From: Stictocephala bisonia
Taxonomy: Eukaryota > Arthropoda > Insecta > Hemiptera > Membracidae
NCBI GenBank assembly: GCA_035578905.1
Contig: JAQJVL010000103.1
Coordinates: forward strand, 1,903,947 to 1,967,946
Reading direction: 5' to 3'
Length of the DNA: 64,000 bases
In this document: in pieces, positions 20,861-31,985 of the stretch
Numbering within the stretch: position 1 is the first letter of the stretch
Layout of the letters: every line of letters starts with the position of its first letter
Position numbers and translations under genes: made by a program
The notes under the pieces: model-generated
Databases searched by the model: none
What the model was told of the DNA's origin: nothing
What the model saw: the letters and a program-made list of their open reading frames with translations, nothing else

Positions 20861-22600
20861 TAATTATGACGGTAAATAATTTGTATCTAATTTGATTTTC
20901 AGTAATTCACTGTTTTAATATCAGTTGCGTTTGACTTTTACACATTTGTCAATACTAGTAACTTAATTAGTGTCCTTTTGAGGTGTTAACTACCGCTCTA
21001 CATTCAAGTCTATGAGATAAATAAATATATTAACTATCATAAACCAACTAAATAATGTAACGTCCCTCTTCGGTTGACAACAATTTAATCCGCCCTCTGA
21101 GAGCAAGCATGCCTATACCTTTTCCAAATGAACACATGTAGTATGTTTCTACAGCTATTCAAATATACGCGAGATCTACTCTATGTTATCCATTCGATCT
21201 TATAATAACCTTAGATGGTGAAAGGAAATAATTAACACCTTACTCTCGAGATGACACCAAAAGCCCTTAAAAAGAATTTATACAAGACTTTAGAATATTT
21301 TATTTTGATTTTGAGAATTAGGACTTTTGTTTTTGGCCTCGGAAGAACGAATTATAAAAATCTTCTTATAACACCTGATTCAATTACAGGTTTATTTCAA
21401 AATAACGTACCGAACAAATAATATTTTTACATAATTATCTACTACTTGATACTTTGTTTATTAGAAGTAAGAGTTACATTAAAAAAGGAGAAAAACTAAT
21501 TTTAAAATAAATAAGGAAAAAAGAAAGACTGAAACTCACAATAATTGCGTTACTATTGTTACTTGCGTAAGACGTCTGCCGCTCGGTGCGTGACTTGAGA
21601 AAAACTATAACATTATAACATCCTTTACAACACTCCCATTAACCAACTCCACTTCATTAAAACGTTATTTCACTCGCGCGAAAATAATTAGTTTTTGTAC
21701 GTTGAATTTTAGAATGATTGTAGGTTCGTTTTTAACATTTTATGCGAGGGTAAATTTAACATTTTTAATTAAAAGGTGGGTTTAGCGTTTACAAAATATT
21801 AATTTTGATGAAGCAAAAATGTAGCGCAATAATTTGAGCAATTTACAAAGAAGTATCTTACTATGTTAACTGTAGATAGCACATTTTTGACTTTACAAAA
21901 TTAACAATCGCAAATAACGAGTTTTGCGATTGTAAATTTTGCCTTCATTAAGGCAATAAAAGGCAAATAAAATATAAACAACATTTTCCATACAGAGAGC
22001 AAGACTTAATATAAAAAGAAACAAATTTCAATGTGAAGGTGAAAAAGGAAATTTGCACGTTTGAAAATTTATATTAATGTTCAATTTACATGGGTTTACA
22101 TAAAATTGTACATAATATTTTCATACATAAAAGTAATTGTTAATCGTACAAACACTAGGCATGTGCCTAAAACTACATAGAAGTTCAGGCTTAAGTATGG
22201 GTTAGGATTACATAAATCGCCGAGCTAAATGGGTAACATCCTTTCCTATTAAACATTTACGTACGATCTCAATACTTAGTAAATTTTAAAACTGTGTATT
22301 AACAATGTATTGTTATTCTGATATTCATTTCTTAAAGGGACCGTTCCCCTTCACGAAAATGGCCAAAAAATGGTTTTAAAATTTCGGTCTGTAACAATAT
22401 TGTAAAATGTGAAGTGTAATTTGTCTGTACTGGTGGACCATAAGTTGCTTTTTGTAAAATAATTGAGCATTTTTATATTTTTTACAGTTAAAAATGTGAA
22501 ATTTAACTATCATTCTTTGTCATTTAAAATTTCAAAACTCATAATAGAATGGTCCACTAGAATGGACCTTTAATAAATATTAAGTATTCACAATAATAAT
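20861..22600. other. Unannotated A+T-rich stretch
   Basis: No supported gene or known repeat. A pair of imperfectly inverted words (aaagggaccgttcccc near 22336 and agaatggacctttaa near 22559) might delimit a small diverged element, but this is too weak to call. Confidence 0.45.
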
Positions 22601-22602
22601 TA

Positions 22603-22833
22603 TAGTAGAACTCCAACTATCCGAATCAATTGGGACCAGACCCTTTTCGGATAGTAAATTTTCGGATAGTCAGACTTTGTCTAAATGTATTCCATTTTAT
22701 TACTTACTACATGTAATTAAATTCATGTATGTTGAAACGGGATATAAAACAATATCTTAAACGAGACAATCTGAAAAAAATCGGATAATCGGCAATTCGG
22801 ATAGTTGAAGTTCGGATAATTGCAGTTCCACTG
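22603..22833. mobile_element. pogo/Tigger-like MITE, 231 bp
   Basis: The left end TAGTAGAACTCCAACTATCC and the reverse complement of the right end CAGTGGAACTGCAATTATCC are imperfect inverted repeats, with extra inner 'ttcggatag' words in both orientations. CAGTRGAACYxCxAxTATCCG is the well-known terminus of pogo/Tigger-type mariner superfamily elements. The left flank is TA; the right flank reads CA, probably mutated. No transposase is present. Confidence 0.75.
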
Positions 22834-22925
22834 CATTGTATTATAAATGTATAATATACGTATTAATATTGGTAATTGAATGTAAAATATATTATAATGG
22901 AAGCGTGTTTAACTGGTAAAGTATA

Positions 22926-23366
22926 CAGTGGTATTGACCCACCCTCACACCCCTACACGTACGGTAGTATTGACCCACCAACGCACTCATAAAAGTACAG
23001 TTGCATTGACCAACCCTCACACCCCTACACGTGCAGTGGTTTTGACACCCCTACCTTACCTACTCATAAAAGTACAGTGGTATAGACCCACCTTCACACC
23101 CCTACAAGTACAGTGCTTTGATCTACCCACATTCCCATACACGTCCAGTGTTATTGACCCCCACCCACAAAAGTACAGTTGTATTCATCTACACACACAC
23201 CTCTACACGTACAGTGATATTGAGAACCCACCCACCTACCCATACACGTACAGTGGTATTGACCCACCCACCCACCTACCCATACACGTACAGTGGTATT
23301 GACCCACCCGCCCACCCATACACGTACAGTGGTATTGACCCACCCACCCACCCATACACGTACAGT
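22926..23366 (+). repeat. Minisatellite of the 36-bp dispersed family
   Basis: Units of about 32-40 bp built from 'cccacccacc', 'catacacgtacagtgg' and 'tattga'. The right end is homogeneous (ACCCATACACGTACAGTGG every 36-40 bp from about 23240 to 23366) and the left end diverged. The same unit occurs on the opposite strand at 27510-27935, and as small clusters at 2531, 48345, 52786 and 56150. The overlapping open frames on both strands are repeat artefacts. Confidence 0.9.
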
Positions 23367-23590
23367 GGATAGTCTGGGTGGTAGTCAATGTCCGGATATT
23401 CTGTGAGTAAGATAACTGAGTATCCGGCTTGTCAGTAAGCTAAAAATCAGACCAATACTACTTGGTTCAGATTCCACGGAAAGTTGTATGTCCCTTAGTC
23501 GCCCTGGACTACACTCGTTCATCTACACTCATCACTCTCATTCGCCTCTCATATTCGCCCTTATCTCTACGATCGGCGTCTTAGTGATAA
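23367..23590 (+). repeat. Dispersed repeat family D, copy 4, fused to the minisatellite
   Basis: Starts at 'tagtctgggtggtagtcaatgtccggatatt' directly after the last minisatellite unit, then 'actgagtatccggc', AAAATCAGACCAATACTACT, 'ggttcagattccacggaaag' and 'attcgcctctcatattcgcccttatctctacgatcggcg'. The 5' third of family D is replaced by the minisatellite. Confidence 0.75.
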
Positions 23591-23985
23591 ATAATAAACA
23601 TGAACCGTACAGTTGAAATAGAAAAGCGAGTAGTAGCCCACTGACAGTAAGATAGTATGGCCAATAAAGAGCTGTTTTGAGTTCTCGACTTCCCAGTGGT
23701 GACTGGGGTGTTTTGGAAACGACCACATTGAGATAAGCCTGTCTGTTTTTACCATCATATTTTAACTATGTTAAAATTATTTAGATCTTGAAGATAAAGT
23801 TGTTGATCCTCCCAAAACGTTTTATTATTTTAAATTAAGAGATTTAAAAACATCCCAGAAATATAATCCTTCTAGATCTAATAACTACAATACTACAGAA
23901 GAAATATTATGTATAGGAAATATCTACCGATATATTTTTATTTAACTTGAATCAGTGCTTAAAGCAACAAGTTTACTCAAAACTA

Positions 23986-23987
<2 letters not shown>

Positions 23988-24019
<32 letters not shown>
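23988..24019. repeat. Poly-T tract, about 32 nt
   Basis: An uninterrupted T run, possibly the tail of a minus-strand retroposed sequence. No body could be recognised next to it. Confidence 0.9.
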
Positions 24020-24021
<2 letters not shown>

Positions 24022-24287
24022 TTACTAAATTCCGTGCGATAGAAATAATAAGTGAACGACACACAACACAAATTTATTACAGTGTAAGTAAAACAAATAC
24101 AAATGTTTAGGTGATAGATATCGGTAAACCACGTCACAGAGAACAAAGAAACAGAGGTCGCATCCAATACTGCGCTGAATGTGTGTCAAATTAGTTTATC
24201 GAATAGTTACTTATCAAGTTTGCCATGCCTTTGTCAGTCCCTCTCTTTATTCCCTCTAATTCTCAAGGATAAAAAAATTATTAAAAA

Positions 24288-25022
24288 CTAGCACAGTACC
24301 CGTACTTCGTACGGGGGTTACATTGATTTATATTGTGCTTATTGCATTCAGTAATACAAAACATGTACCTACATCTGTATAATGTGTATTGTGGTCACAA
24401 TAGTAAGTGCGTTGTGGTCACGGTGCCACTAGGAAAGAAGACGGTATGTATCACGCGCTTCTCCTATGACGTCACATGGGCGAAATGGCAACAACAAAGA
24501 CACAAATACTGTTCTAATTCCCGTGGTTTACAAATCCAGGTGATAAGTAGTAAATAACTTGCTTACTGTTTAGCTGAATACTTCCATGCGATTTGTAGAT
24601 TTAGTTACCAGTATTTTATCGTACAATCACACCAGGTGATTTAGCCCATGTGACGTCACAGTCTACTGCGCAGCCTCATCGTGATACCTGCCTTCTTTTC
24701 CAATTAACGTGGTTGTGGTTAGGTTTGGTCCGGTATTTACCTCAGAACTATGTAAGTTGTTTATTTATTCCAACAGCTGACTAATGAAACCATTATGAAC
24801 AATTAATTAATTAATTGTCAAATTGGTCTTGCCATATGGGTTGCATTGATACTTCTTAGAACATCTGGGGTGGTTTCCTGGTGGAATTTCAAAATAAAGA
24901 TTGACCTATGTATTAACCAGAGACCCTAAGAATGTCCATGCAAAATTTCAGATGAATGGGTTCAGTAGTTTTTGCGTGATTGAATAACACACACAGACAT
25001 CATTAGATTTTTATATAGTAGT
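24288..25022. repeat. Interspersed repeat family G, copy 1
   Basis: Begins ACTAGCACAGTACCCGTACT with a perfect 7-bp hairpin CCCGTACttcGTACGGG (24299-24315), and ends '...AAATTTCAGATGAATGGGTT', 'cagtagtttttgcgtgattgaataacacacacagacatc', then 'atttttatatagtag'. ACTAGCnnnnnCCCG...TTCG starts and '...tttttatatagta' ends are common in insect interspersed repeats. Related pieces are at 28255-28835 (minus), 31900-31985 and 50580-50965. Class not resolved. It contains an internal inverted repeat (24434-24706). Confidence 0.55.
24434..24706. repeat. Internal inverted repeat with two TGACGTCA sites
   Basis: The left arm (AAGAAGACGGTATGTATCAC ... TGACGTCACATGGGCGAAAT, ending near 24486) pairs imperfectly with the reverse complement of the right arm (ttagcccatg TGACGTCACAG ... 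gtgatacctgccttctttt, 24640-24706). Each arm keeps an intact palindromic TGACGTCA (24467-24474 and 24651-24658), which is the CRE/ATF binding octamer. It could be a MITE nested in family G. Confidence 0.55.
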
Positions 25023-25144
25023 AAGCAGTAAGATTATGTAGATGTATAAAGATTTACATTAATGTAAATACACTTATGTCTGCTACTTAGGCATTCGTAG
25101 TGGACATAACAAAGCGACCCCTTTATTCCTTTCTTTTCTGTGGC

Positions 25145-25250
25145 CACGTTCACCGTCCTCAGACCAGAGGGATTCAAAAAGGAAGGAAGACTATAATCAA
25201 CAGTGAATCCCTCCGGTCTGAAGATGGTAAACATGATTTACCGAAATCGA
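25145..25250 (+). repeat. Inverted pair ending in a CTGAAGA-hairpin-GAAA motif
   Basis: The left arm 'cgttcaccgtcctcagaccagagggattc' (25147-25175) is the reverse complement, with few mismatches, of 'gaatccctccggtctgaagatggtaaac' (25205-25232). The right arm continues into CTGAAGA-T-GGTAAA-catga-TTTACC-GAAATCG (25218-25248). The hairpin has a perfect 6-bp stem. See the findings for the four related loci. Confidence 0.65.
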
Positions 25251-25586
25251 TTGACGGAATATTTGTATTTTAAGTAACCAAGCTATTCTCACATTAAACA
25301 GATAGAATAATAACTTCAAAATAGAACCGAAAACTTCATTAGTTGTAAATTTGATCAACACCGCAATCACTGGGCCTAATTATAGATTATTCATGCGGTC
25401 TCTATGATGAAACACATCAAGTAATTTTGCTCCCGGTGATTCGACTGTGGGCCTTACTTGATTGGCCCTTCTAGTCTTCTATGCTTTAAAAATTACAACA
25501 TTGCGTAGATTGATGGTTGCAAAATCTACCAACTTGCCAGAGTATATTAGACCTACACGCAATGGTAATTTGTGGACATGAAACTA

Positions 25587-26285
25587 TGGATGGCATCTAT
25601 ATTTTGGTATATCGGAAATATCGATATAGTAGTATCGATATTTTCTTTCGATAATATCGGCCATATCGATATTTTGGTCCGATATGTCATGTGACTAAAT
25701 ATTGACTCTCTCCCTTCAAAATCACCACGATTCGAAAAAAAACACATTTGAATTACCTCTTATGCTTAGAAAACATGCGTTGAAATAATTAAGTAATTTA
25801 TTTAATGTTTTACTTGAGGTTTAGTGTAAATTGATTTCCAAACTTTTATTTTTGAATGGTTTTCCTAACAAGTATTGGAAGTAGGTTAAGTGCATTAATT
25901 TGTTTAATTTTTAGTGTGCTTGAGAAGTCTAATGTCATTTTAAAATGTGAAAAACAAAAATAACAACGTTATTACATTAATAAGGGTATGATTATTCTTA
26001 TTTTGAATTTTTTTCATTCAACCAAACAGACCTCAAATTGTTTCGTGTAGATTAATTAATTTGATTTTTACAGTCCAGATTTTACAGGCTATTCTAAATA
26101 GTGACAGAAAAATATGCGTGTATTTTTTGTAATGACATAATATTTAGTGCATAGTTGTAAACAGATAAATCACTTACAATTCGATACATCAGTTACCCGA
26201 TATATCGATTTTTTTCTTTCGATACTATCGTTAGATCGATATTCGGCTTGCGATATATCGATAATTCGACACAGAACAAAAATAT
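25587..26285. mobile_element. Possible MITE with TATCGATA-rich ends
   Basis: Two clusters of ATATCGATAT-type palindromes (25605-25690 and 26180-26285) in inverted orientation; 'ttctttcgataatatcgg' and 'ttctttcgatactatcg' are the clearest shared words. The left end begins 'ctatggatggcatctatattttggtatatcgg', reminiscent of hAT-like elements whose ends are rich in TATCGATA. No clear target duplication was found. Confidence 0.35.
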
Positions 26286-26589
26286 ATCTATCTGAAAATT
26301 AAACTGTTTAGAAAAAGTATAAAAAATCGATTAGTAAAAACGATTATAATTTGTATACACAAATATTTAAACCTAATTACTATAAGCAAAGTTTCGTATG
26401 TTTATGTATACAAAACTGTAAAATTAGTCAATGAATTTAATTGACAATTTTACAAAACATTGCATTCATACACAAGAGTGTTTTAATATATTTAGGTCCT
26501 AAAATTTTAAATGGAAATAGGGTATTTCAAGCATTTCCTGACCTACCTACATTTCACAAATGAAAATATATGTCATAGCTGAAAAAGTG

Positions 26590-26690
26590 CTACTATTACC
26601 AGCCGATTTATGTCTATACATTCGCTCATCTACACTCATTCGAAATCCATATTCGCCCATATCTTGCGATCGGCGACTTATGAATGAATA
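26590..26690 (+). repeat. Dispersed repeat family D, partial copy 5
   Basis: Only the 3' part remains: 'cattcgctcatctacactcattcg', ATATTCGCCCATATCTTGCG and 'atcggcgactta', matching 23515-23585 and 50430-50475. Confidence 0.6.
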
Positions 26691-27299
26691 AATAAATAAA
26701 TATGTGCATATTAAGACCAAATCATGTCATGTTAGTTTATTACGGTGACCAGATGATTGTTCATTTATGATAATAAATGTAAACCATGTAAAGAGTCCAG
26801 CTTTATTTATCTACCAGCTAAAGTAAAAAATAACGACTAATAGTTGATATCAGACTAAGCCACAGTTTAGCTTGTAATTCTATAGTTCACAAAGTATGAT
26901 TTTAAATATAGCATATTTTAAAGAATAAACTTAGTACATTTTGTTCTGAATAGAAAACCAATAAAACAGACTATTACCAAACTTATGTTAAATGTATTTT
27001 AACTCTATTCCATGTCAATGTTGAATGTTGACAATTTTATAAATTTTAAGCATTACTGATTATTAAAAAATAAGCATACTTTTTCTTCAGAAAAACTCGT
27101 TTCTTTGTCTATATTTCATTCGCATATTTTGTTTGTTACCACAAAACAGGGCCAATGTCGTGGCTCGACATCGCGTTGCGTGTCTCTGTTAGGAAACTCT
27201 CCTAGAGCGTAATTGTCCTGCATCCTTTTTACACAGGCTCGTCTCCTGTCACACTGCCTTCCCATTACGGAGGAGTCACTGTGGGAACTTGGACTTTAA

Positions 27300-27505
27300 T
27301 CTTCATATCGTTACATCATGTATGTATCAGTCATGCATCACAGGAATGTATCATCATGTATTTCTTGACTGTATCAGTGATGTCTCATCATATATCACAG
27401 GAATGTATCAGTCATGTATCACACGAATATATCAGTCTGGTATCATCATGTATTACTGGACTGTATCAATCATATACCACAGGAATGTATCAGTCATGAT
27501 GATTC
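27300..27505. repeat. GTATCA satellite, left segment
   Basis: Irregular tandem words of 16-24 bp such as ATGTATCAGTCATGTATCAC and 'aggaatgtatcatcatgtat'. It resumes at 27975-28195 on the other side of the 36-bp minisatellite. Confidence 0.8.
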
Positions 27506-27509
27506 AATA

Positions 27510-27935
27510 CTACTGTTTATGTATGAGTAGGCGGGTGGGTCAACACCACTGTATGTGTATGATTGGGCGGGTGGGTCAACACCACTGTATGTGTATGAGT
27601 GGGCGGGTGGGTCAATACCACTGTATGTGTATGAGTGGGCGGGTGGGTCAATACCACTGTATGTGTATGAGTGGGTGGGTGGGTCAATACCACTGTATGT
27701 GTATGGGTGGGCGGGTGGGTCAATACCACTGTATGTGTATGAGTGGGCGGGTGGGTCAATACCACTGTATGTGTATGAGTGGGTGGGTGGGTCAATACCA
27801 CTGTATGTGTATGAGTGGGCGGGTGGGTCAATACCACTGTATGTGTATGAGTGGGTGGGTGGGTCAATACCACTGTATGTGTATGGGTGGGCGGGTGGGT
27901 CAATTAATACCACTGTACATGTATGTATAGGTGGC
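27510..27935 (-). repeat. Minisatellite, 36-bp unit, about 11.5 copies
   Basis: GGTGGGTCAATACCACTGTA 'tgtgtatgagtgggcg' repeats every 36 bp with very little variation (gagtgggcg / gagtgggtg / gggtgggcg). It is the reverse complement of the arrays at 22.9 and 48.3 kb. The unit is 12 codons long and stop-free in several frames, which explains overlapping 128-213 codon frames on both strands. Confidence 0.95.
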
Positions 27936-27974
27936 CGGGTGTATGGGTGTGTATGGCTTCCACTCTTGTTGGGT

Positions 27975-28195
27975 AGGTGGCTGTATTAGATGACTGCATC
28001 AGTCATGTATCACAGGAATGTATCAGTCTTTTATCATCATGTATTACTGGACTGTATCATTCATATATCATCATATATCACAGGAATGTATCATCATGTA
28101 TCACAGAAATGTATCATACATGTATCATCACGTATTACCGGAATATATCAGCCATGTATCATTATGTATCATAAGAATGTATCAGTCACGTATTA
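27975..28195. repeat. GTATCA satellite, right segment
   Basis: CATCAGTCATGTATCACAGG 'aatgtatcagtc...' continues the satellite of 27300-27505. The minisatellite is therefore flanked on both sides by one satellite. Confidence 0.8.
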
Positions 28196-28254
28196 GAATA
28201 GCTCACATAATAATCATGTTTTCAGGTAAAATCATTTACAAACGTTAGTAATCT

Positions 28255-28835
28255 GTAAATATAAAAGTCGAATTCCATGGACTGACTTATCTTAGTTTAT
28301 CAAAAAGGCTTTATACCTTGAAAATTGGCACAAATATTCTTTAGAAGCTCAAGATGCTTACCAGGAAAGTATTTTAAAATTTTATTTCAAATCTATATAC
28401 TGTATACATAAAAGCCTTTTACCACTCATTACTACTTTTCCAAAATTAGACGTCCAATTGACTTGACATTTTGTACATAGGTTTATCTTGGCCCCTAAAG
28501 GCTCACTAAGAAAGGATTTCCCTCTCCATCCCTCGTTTCCAAAATATCCATGGTATTCTTATGGGGCTATATTAATTTATTCGATTAACAGCTGTTAAAT
28601 AAAAATATATTGAATAAAATTTAAGTAGACTAAACTTTTAAAACTAAAAATAATTGAGTACAGCAGTAAATTATCCTTGAAATCACCTGTTCTAAATTGG
28701 ATATTATATTTGAATAGTAATAATAATAATAAGTAATTTGAATAATAGTGGAAAATACACTGTAAACTGAAAGCTTGCAGCACATTTCAATTATTATGAC
28801 TGGCGAAGCGGGTGCGTACAGCTAGTATATAATAT
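28255..28835 (-). repeat. Interspersed repeat family G, copy 2
   Basis: On the minus strand it starts ATACTAGCTGTACGCACCCG 'cttcgccagtc' and ends near '...gtcagtccatggaattcgacttttatattta'. The inside contains 'cctttaggggccaagataaacc' and 'aatgtcaagtcaattggacgtctaa', typical of this repeat class. The terminal words match the family at 24.3 kb, but the interior differs, so it may be a different subfamily. Confidence 0.5.
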
Positions 28836-29592
28836 ATGATATGATATATTTAAATAAATTATACAATATAATGATATGTTTTTAATATAACCTGTTAATA
28901 ATAAAACAATTAACCTGGATGATGCTGTAGACCCGTTACACCGCTTGATTATCTTACAAACATGACTTTTCAATCTTCGAAATTGCGATCAAGTACGAAA
29001 ACCAACTTAAAATTTCAAAAAAGGTCAAGATATTCGTTATGTTTGGGTTACTCACAACATTCATGGTCATCAACTACAGTTTTAATGTGTCAGTGAAAAT
29101 GTTACATACAATACACTTATGTAACTAACGGAAATGAAACTGTAGTTTATTGTATAGCGGTTTATGTACTGAAGGTTATGTGACTCAAGAGGGCCATTAT
29201 AAGAAGATTAAATTAAAATGAATTTTTACTCATAATCTTTTCAATATTTTATAAATGCAAAAGTCAAAAATTAGACGTAAAAAATTAATCTATACAAATA
29301 GTAAACGATCGACTCTTCAAAGTTGTCTGAAACTCGTGTAATATATCCATTGTATTAGACTTTATGTTTTAGCTCATACGATCAGGAGTAAATACAAGAA
29401 CCTTGTAATGTCCTTGAGACTGGAAATGGAAGACTTCCTGCGGACAATCACAGCTCACCGCCCCCTCAAACAGTGTCAATGTTGGAGGAAAGGCAAGGTT
29501 GTCACGAGAGTCTTACGTCGTCCAGACTCGCTTTTATATGGATGAAGAAAGAGTTTTTACCTCTGTGCCACTTATGTGGTTCGGAAGTTACG
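28836..29592. other. Unannotated stretch with a modestly GC-richer part
   Basis: No gene supported. 29420-29580 is GC-richer (GGAAGACTTCCTGCGGACAA, 'caccgccccctcaaacag'), but no open frame over 60 codons or clear splice pair was seen. Confidence 0.4.
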
Positions 29593-29596
29593 TTAA

Positions 29597-30004
29597 GAGT
29601 CTACAGAGGCTGTCGGCCATGTTGGTTTTAATCCCATAAGAACAATGTTATTTTCGAAGTGGACATACGATCACGCGTATCCAAACTAAACAGTTATTCT
29701 TAACAGGATTTTTTCCAAACAAATTGCATTTAATCAAGAATGAAATTGCACGTTGGACTTGCTTTATGAATTCCTAATAAGTTTTATAGAAACAAATTTT
29801 ATAATACTTAGTTTGAAATTTGTATTTTCACATATTTGTACGTATGTATTCAAAATGTCGATCAACCCAATACGCAATATTATAGCGTTTAAAATGTCAC
29901 CTCATACACACGTTTGGTCAAGAAATAACGGACAAATATGTATTCGGAATTAACATTGTTCTTAAGGAATTAAAACCAACATGGCCGACAGCCTCTGCTG
30001 GTTC
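29597..30004. mobile_element. TTAA-flanked MITE with ~55-bp inverted ends
   Basis: The left end GAGTCTACAGAGGCTGTCGG 'ccatgttggttttaatcccataagaacaatg' is the inverse of the right end (cattgttcttaaggaattaaaaccaacatggccgacagcctctgctggttc). Both ends sit directly next to TTAA (29593-29596 and 30005-30008). A TTAA target duplication is the hallmark of the piggyBac superfamily. The 408-bp element has no transposase. Confidence 0.75.
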
Positions 30005-30744
30005 TTAAAAATGGGCTCGTCGAAGTAGGCGTTGGAACTATTATTGGGCATTACTCCCGACTAAAAACCTTGCGTTTTTTTAACTTGTATACTAACTTAT
30101 TTATCGATCTTATTGAATTAACCTTAAATTACCTGATCGGTAAACTATATGTTCTTCATATAAAGTGCTTAAAGAGGCAAATAATAATAATAATAAATAC
30201 AAAAATTACCAACTGTAAAATGTGGTTTAAAGGCTCAGAGTAGCATGTTTGAACATGATTATAAATTATGTACGTTACCAATAATCCACCGTGAAAACGT
30301 ATTCTATATGCGTTGAATCCACAGGTATAGGTTGAATGGTAAATCTCTCACTCAACATTCACATGCTAAATATAGTTCATTTGTTACATATTCCCACTTC
30401 AGAGCGCTCTTACAGCAAATGCTGGAACTTCGAGCGGTTTGGGAATGCTACAATCAATGGCTTGACGATGTTAGTCAGCCTGAACCATAGCAACGTCTTA
30501 CACTCTTGCCACATTTCTGTTCTTTAAACACGCTTTTTTATTACCTACTTGTTTCATATTGTGAGTTTGAGTGTGAGTAAGCATTATGATCGTGGACTTT
30601 CTTATTGCTTATTGTTTTTTATAGATTTCTTTATAGATTTTTCTTATCGCATTATTTATTGTTCGATTGTATTATTGTTTGGAACAATTAAAAGTACATC
30701 GTCAAGCAGATATATAACAAAAGAACTAATTATTATATGTCGTG
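30005..30744. other. Unannotated A+T-rich stretch
   Basis: No supported feature; a short (AAT)n run lies at about 30181-30196. Confidence 0.5.
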
Positions 30745-30912
30745 TGTCAAACGCAGTACTCTTGGCAACACCGCACGTCAGGGCTACACCCAAACGTCAC
30801 TAATTGCGCTCAATTTAAGTCGGAACATTCATTAAGTAAAGTATAGTAATTTATACTAAAATCTAATTCATATTAACGCGAAAATAATGAACTTCCTTCC
30901 ACCCCTCGACTG
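30745..30912 (+). repeat. Dispersed repeat family E, copy 1
   Basis: CTTGGCAACACCGCACGTCA 'gggcta', 'gcgctcaatttaagt', 'cattaagtaaagtata' and 'gaacttccttcc' correspond in order to 59855-59990 (cttggcaacaccgtgcgtcagagcta ... gcgctcatgtcaagt ... attaaacaaagtata ... ttaacttcc). Unclassified. Confidence 0.6.
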
Positions 30913-31357
30913 TACGGAAACGGCAGCTAACCACTATCTTACTTTACGCATGACCACTAAAATGTATATTGATATAACTGACAGCTTTAAATAAACAAAG
31001 AATATACGCTGCCTGTCAATTGGTAGTACATTTGCTTCAATATATTTCAACATGAAGAAAAAGACTAAATAACATTCCAAAAGTGCGCTCAAAAATTTGT
31101 TACACCAATTTCAAAATCGTTGTTGTAATAGAAATTAAAAAATGCTGAGACATCACCAACTAACTTCATAATTCAGTAGCAATGGCTTCATTAGCTAGTT
31201 ATATAACACGAGGATTGTTTCTACAAGTAGTTTTGTAACAGCTGTTACTTACCTCAAGTATCACTGGAGCGTACAGTAAGAAATCCTGAAGAGAACATCT
31301 ACATGACACTGCTTTTCAATTATTTTTCCAATTATAAAATTGTATTTTAAATTGTAA

Positions 31358-31475
31358 CTAGGGGACACCCCTGCACGCTTCACGTGCCAACCCCATCACA
31401 AAGTGCGCTCGTGACGCCTCGGCCTTCGGCCTCGGCATGTAGCTTTTGACAACAAATAATAGTAGTTAAACTACA
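31358..31475 (-). mobile_element. Helitron-like 3' end, copy 2
   Basis: On the minus strand: 'ctactattatttgttgtcaaaag', then GCCGAGGCCGAAGGCCGAGG, 'cgtcacgagcgcactttgtgatgggg', TTGGCACGTGAAGCGTGCAG, 'gggtgtcccctag' followed by T. The stem GCACG(T)/(G)CGTGC with a gaa loop keeps pairing through a G-T wobble. It ends in CTAG. Confidence 0.55.
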
Positions 31476-31899
31476 TTTAGTACATTTATAATATGTCATT
31501 TAACGTCCAGTAGCTCACTCGTTGCGCTTGACTTCCGACCTATTTACAGTTTTGTATATAATTACCGAACGTTATTACTGAGAGTGAGAAATGTGTATAA
31601 CTTTCTCAATATTATAAACATCATTATTTACATCGTAACAACTGTTTTACATTTTATGCGTAATTGTATGAAGAAAAAAATATATAGAAAAATTGTAAAC
31701 TCTTAATGCATCAATAGGGAAAATGGCAAAACATACAAAATAAACATGTTTATTTATTTACAAAACAGCTGTCATTAATTTACAAAATCAACCCAATGTT
31801 ATTCAAATGCAGAAATTTTTTAGGGGCGGTTTTTACCTCTTAGGATTAGTTTATCAAGATGAAAAATACTTTAGCTGTCCTATTTAAAACTTAGATACA

Positions 31900-31985
31900 G
31901 TGTACAAAATGTCACCTACATTGGAAGTTTGAGAATTAGTGATGAGTGAGTCAGCCAGGGCTTTACCTTTTATGTATATAGATAA
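31900..31985 (+). repeat. 3' fragment of an interspersed repeat (family G type)
   Basis: 'ttggaagtttgagaattagtgatgagtgagtcagccagggctttacctTTTATGTATATAGATAA' is the end of a repeat of the same general type as family G. It directly abuts the reverse transcriptase fragment that follows. Confidence 0.4.

Noticed and set aside
22336..22575. MITE bounded by aaagggaccgtt and aatggaccttta
   Set aside because: The inverted ends are short and mismatched, with no clear target duplication.
27494..27930. Repetitive protein genes on both strands
   Set aside because: Overlapping open frames on both strands follow directly from a 36-bp tandem unit without stops.
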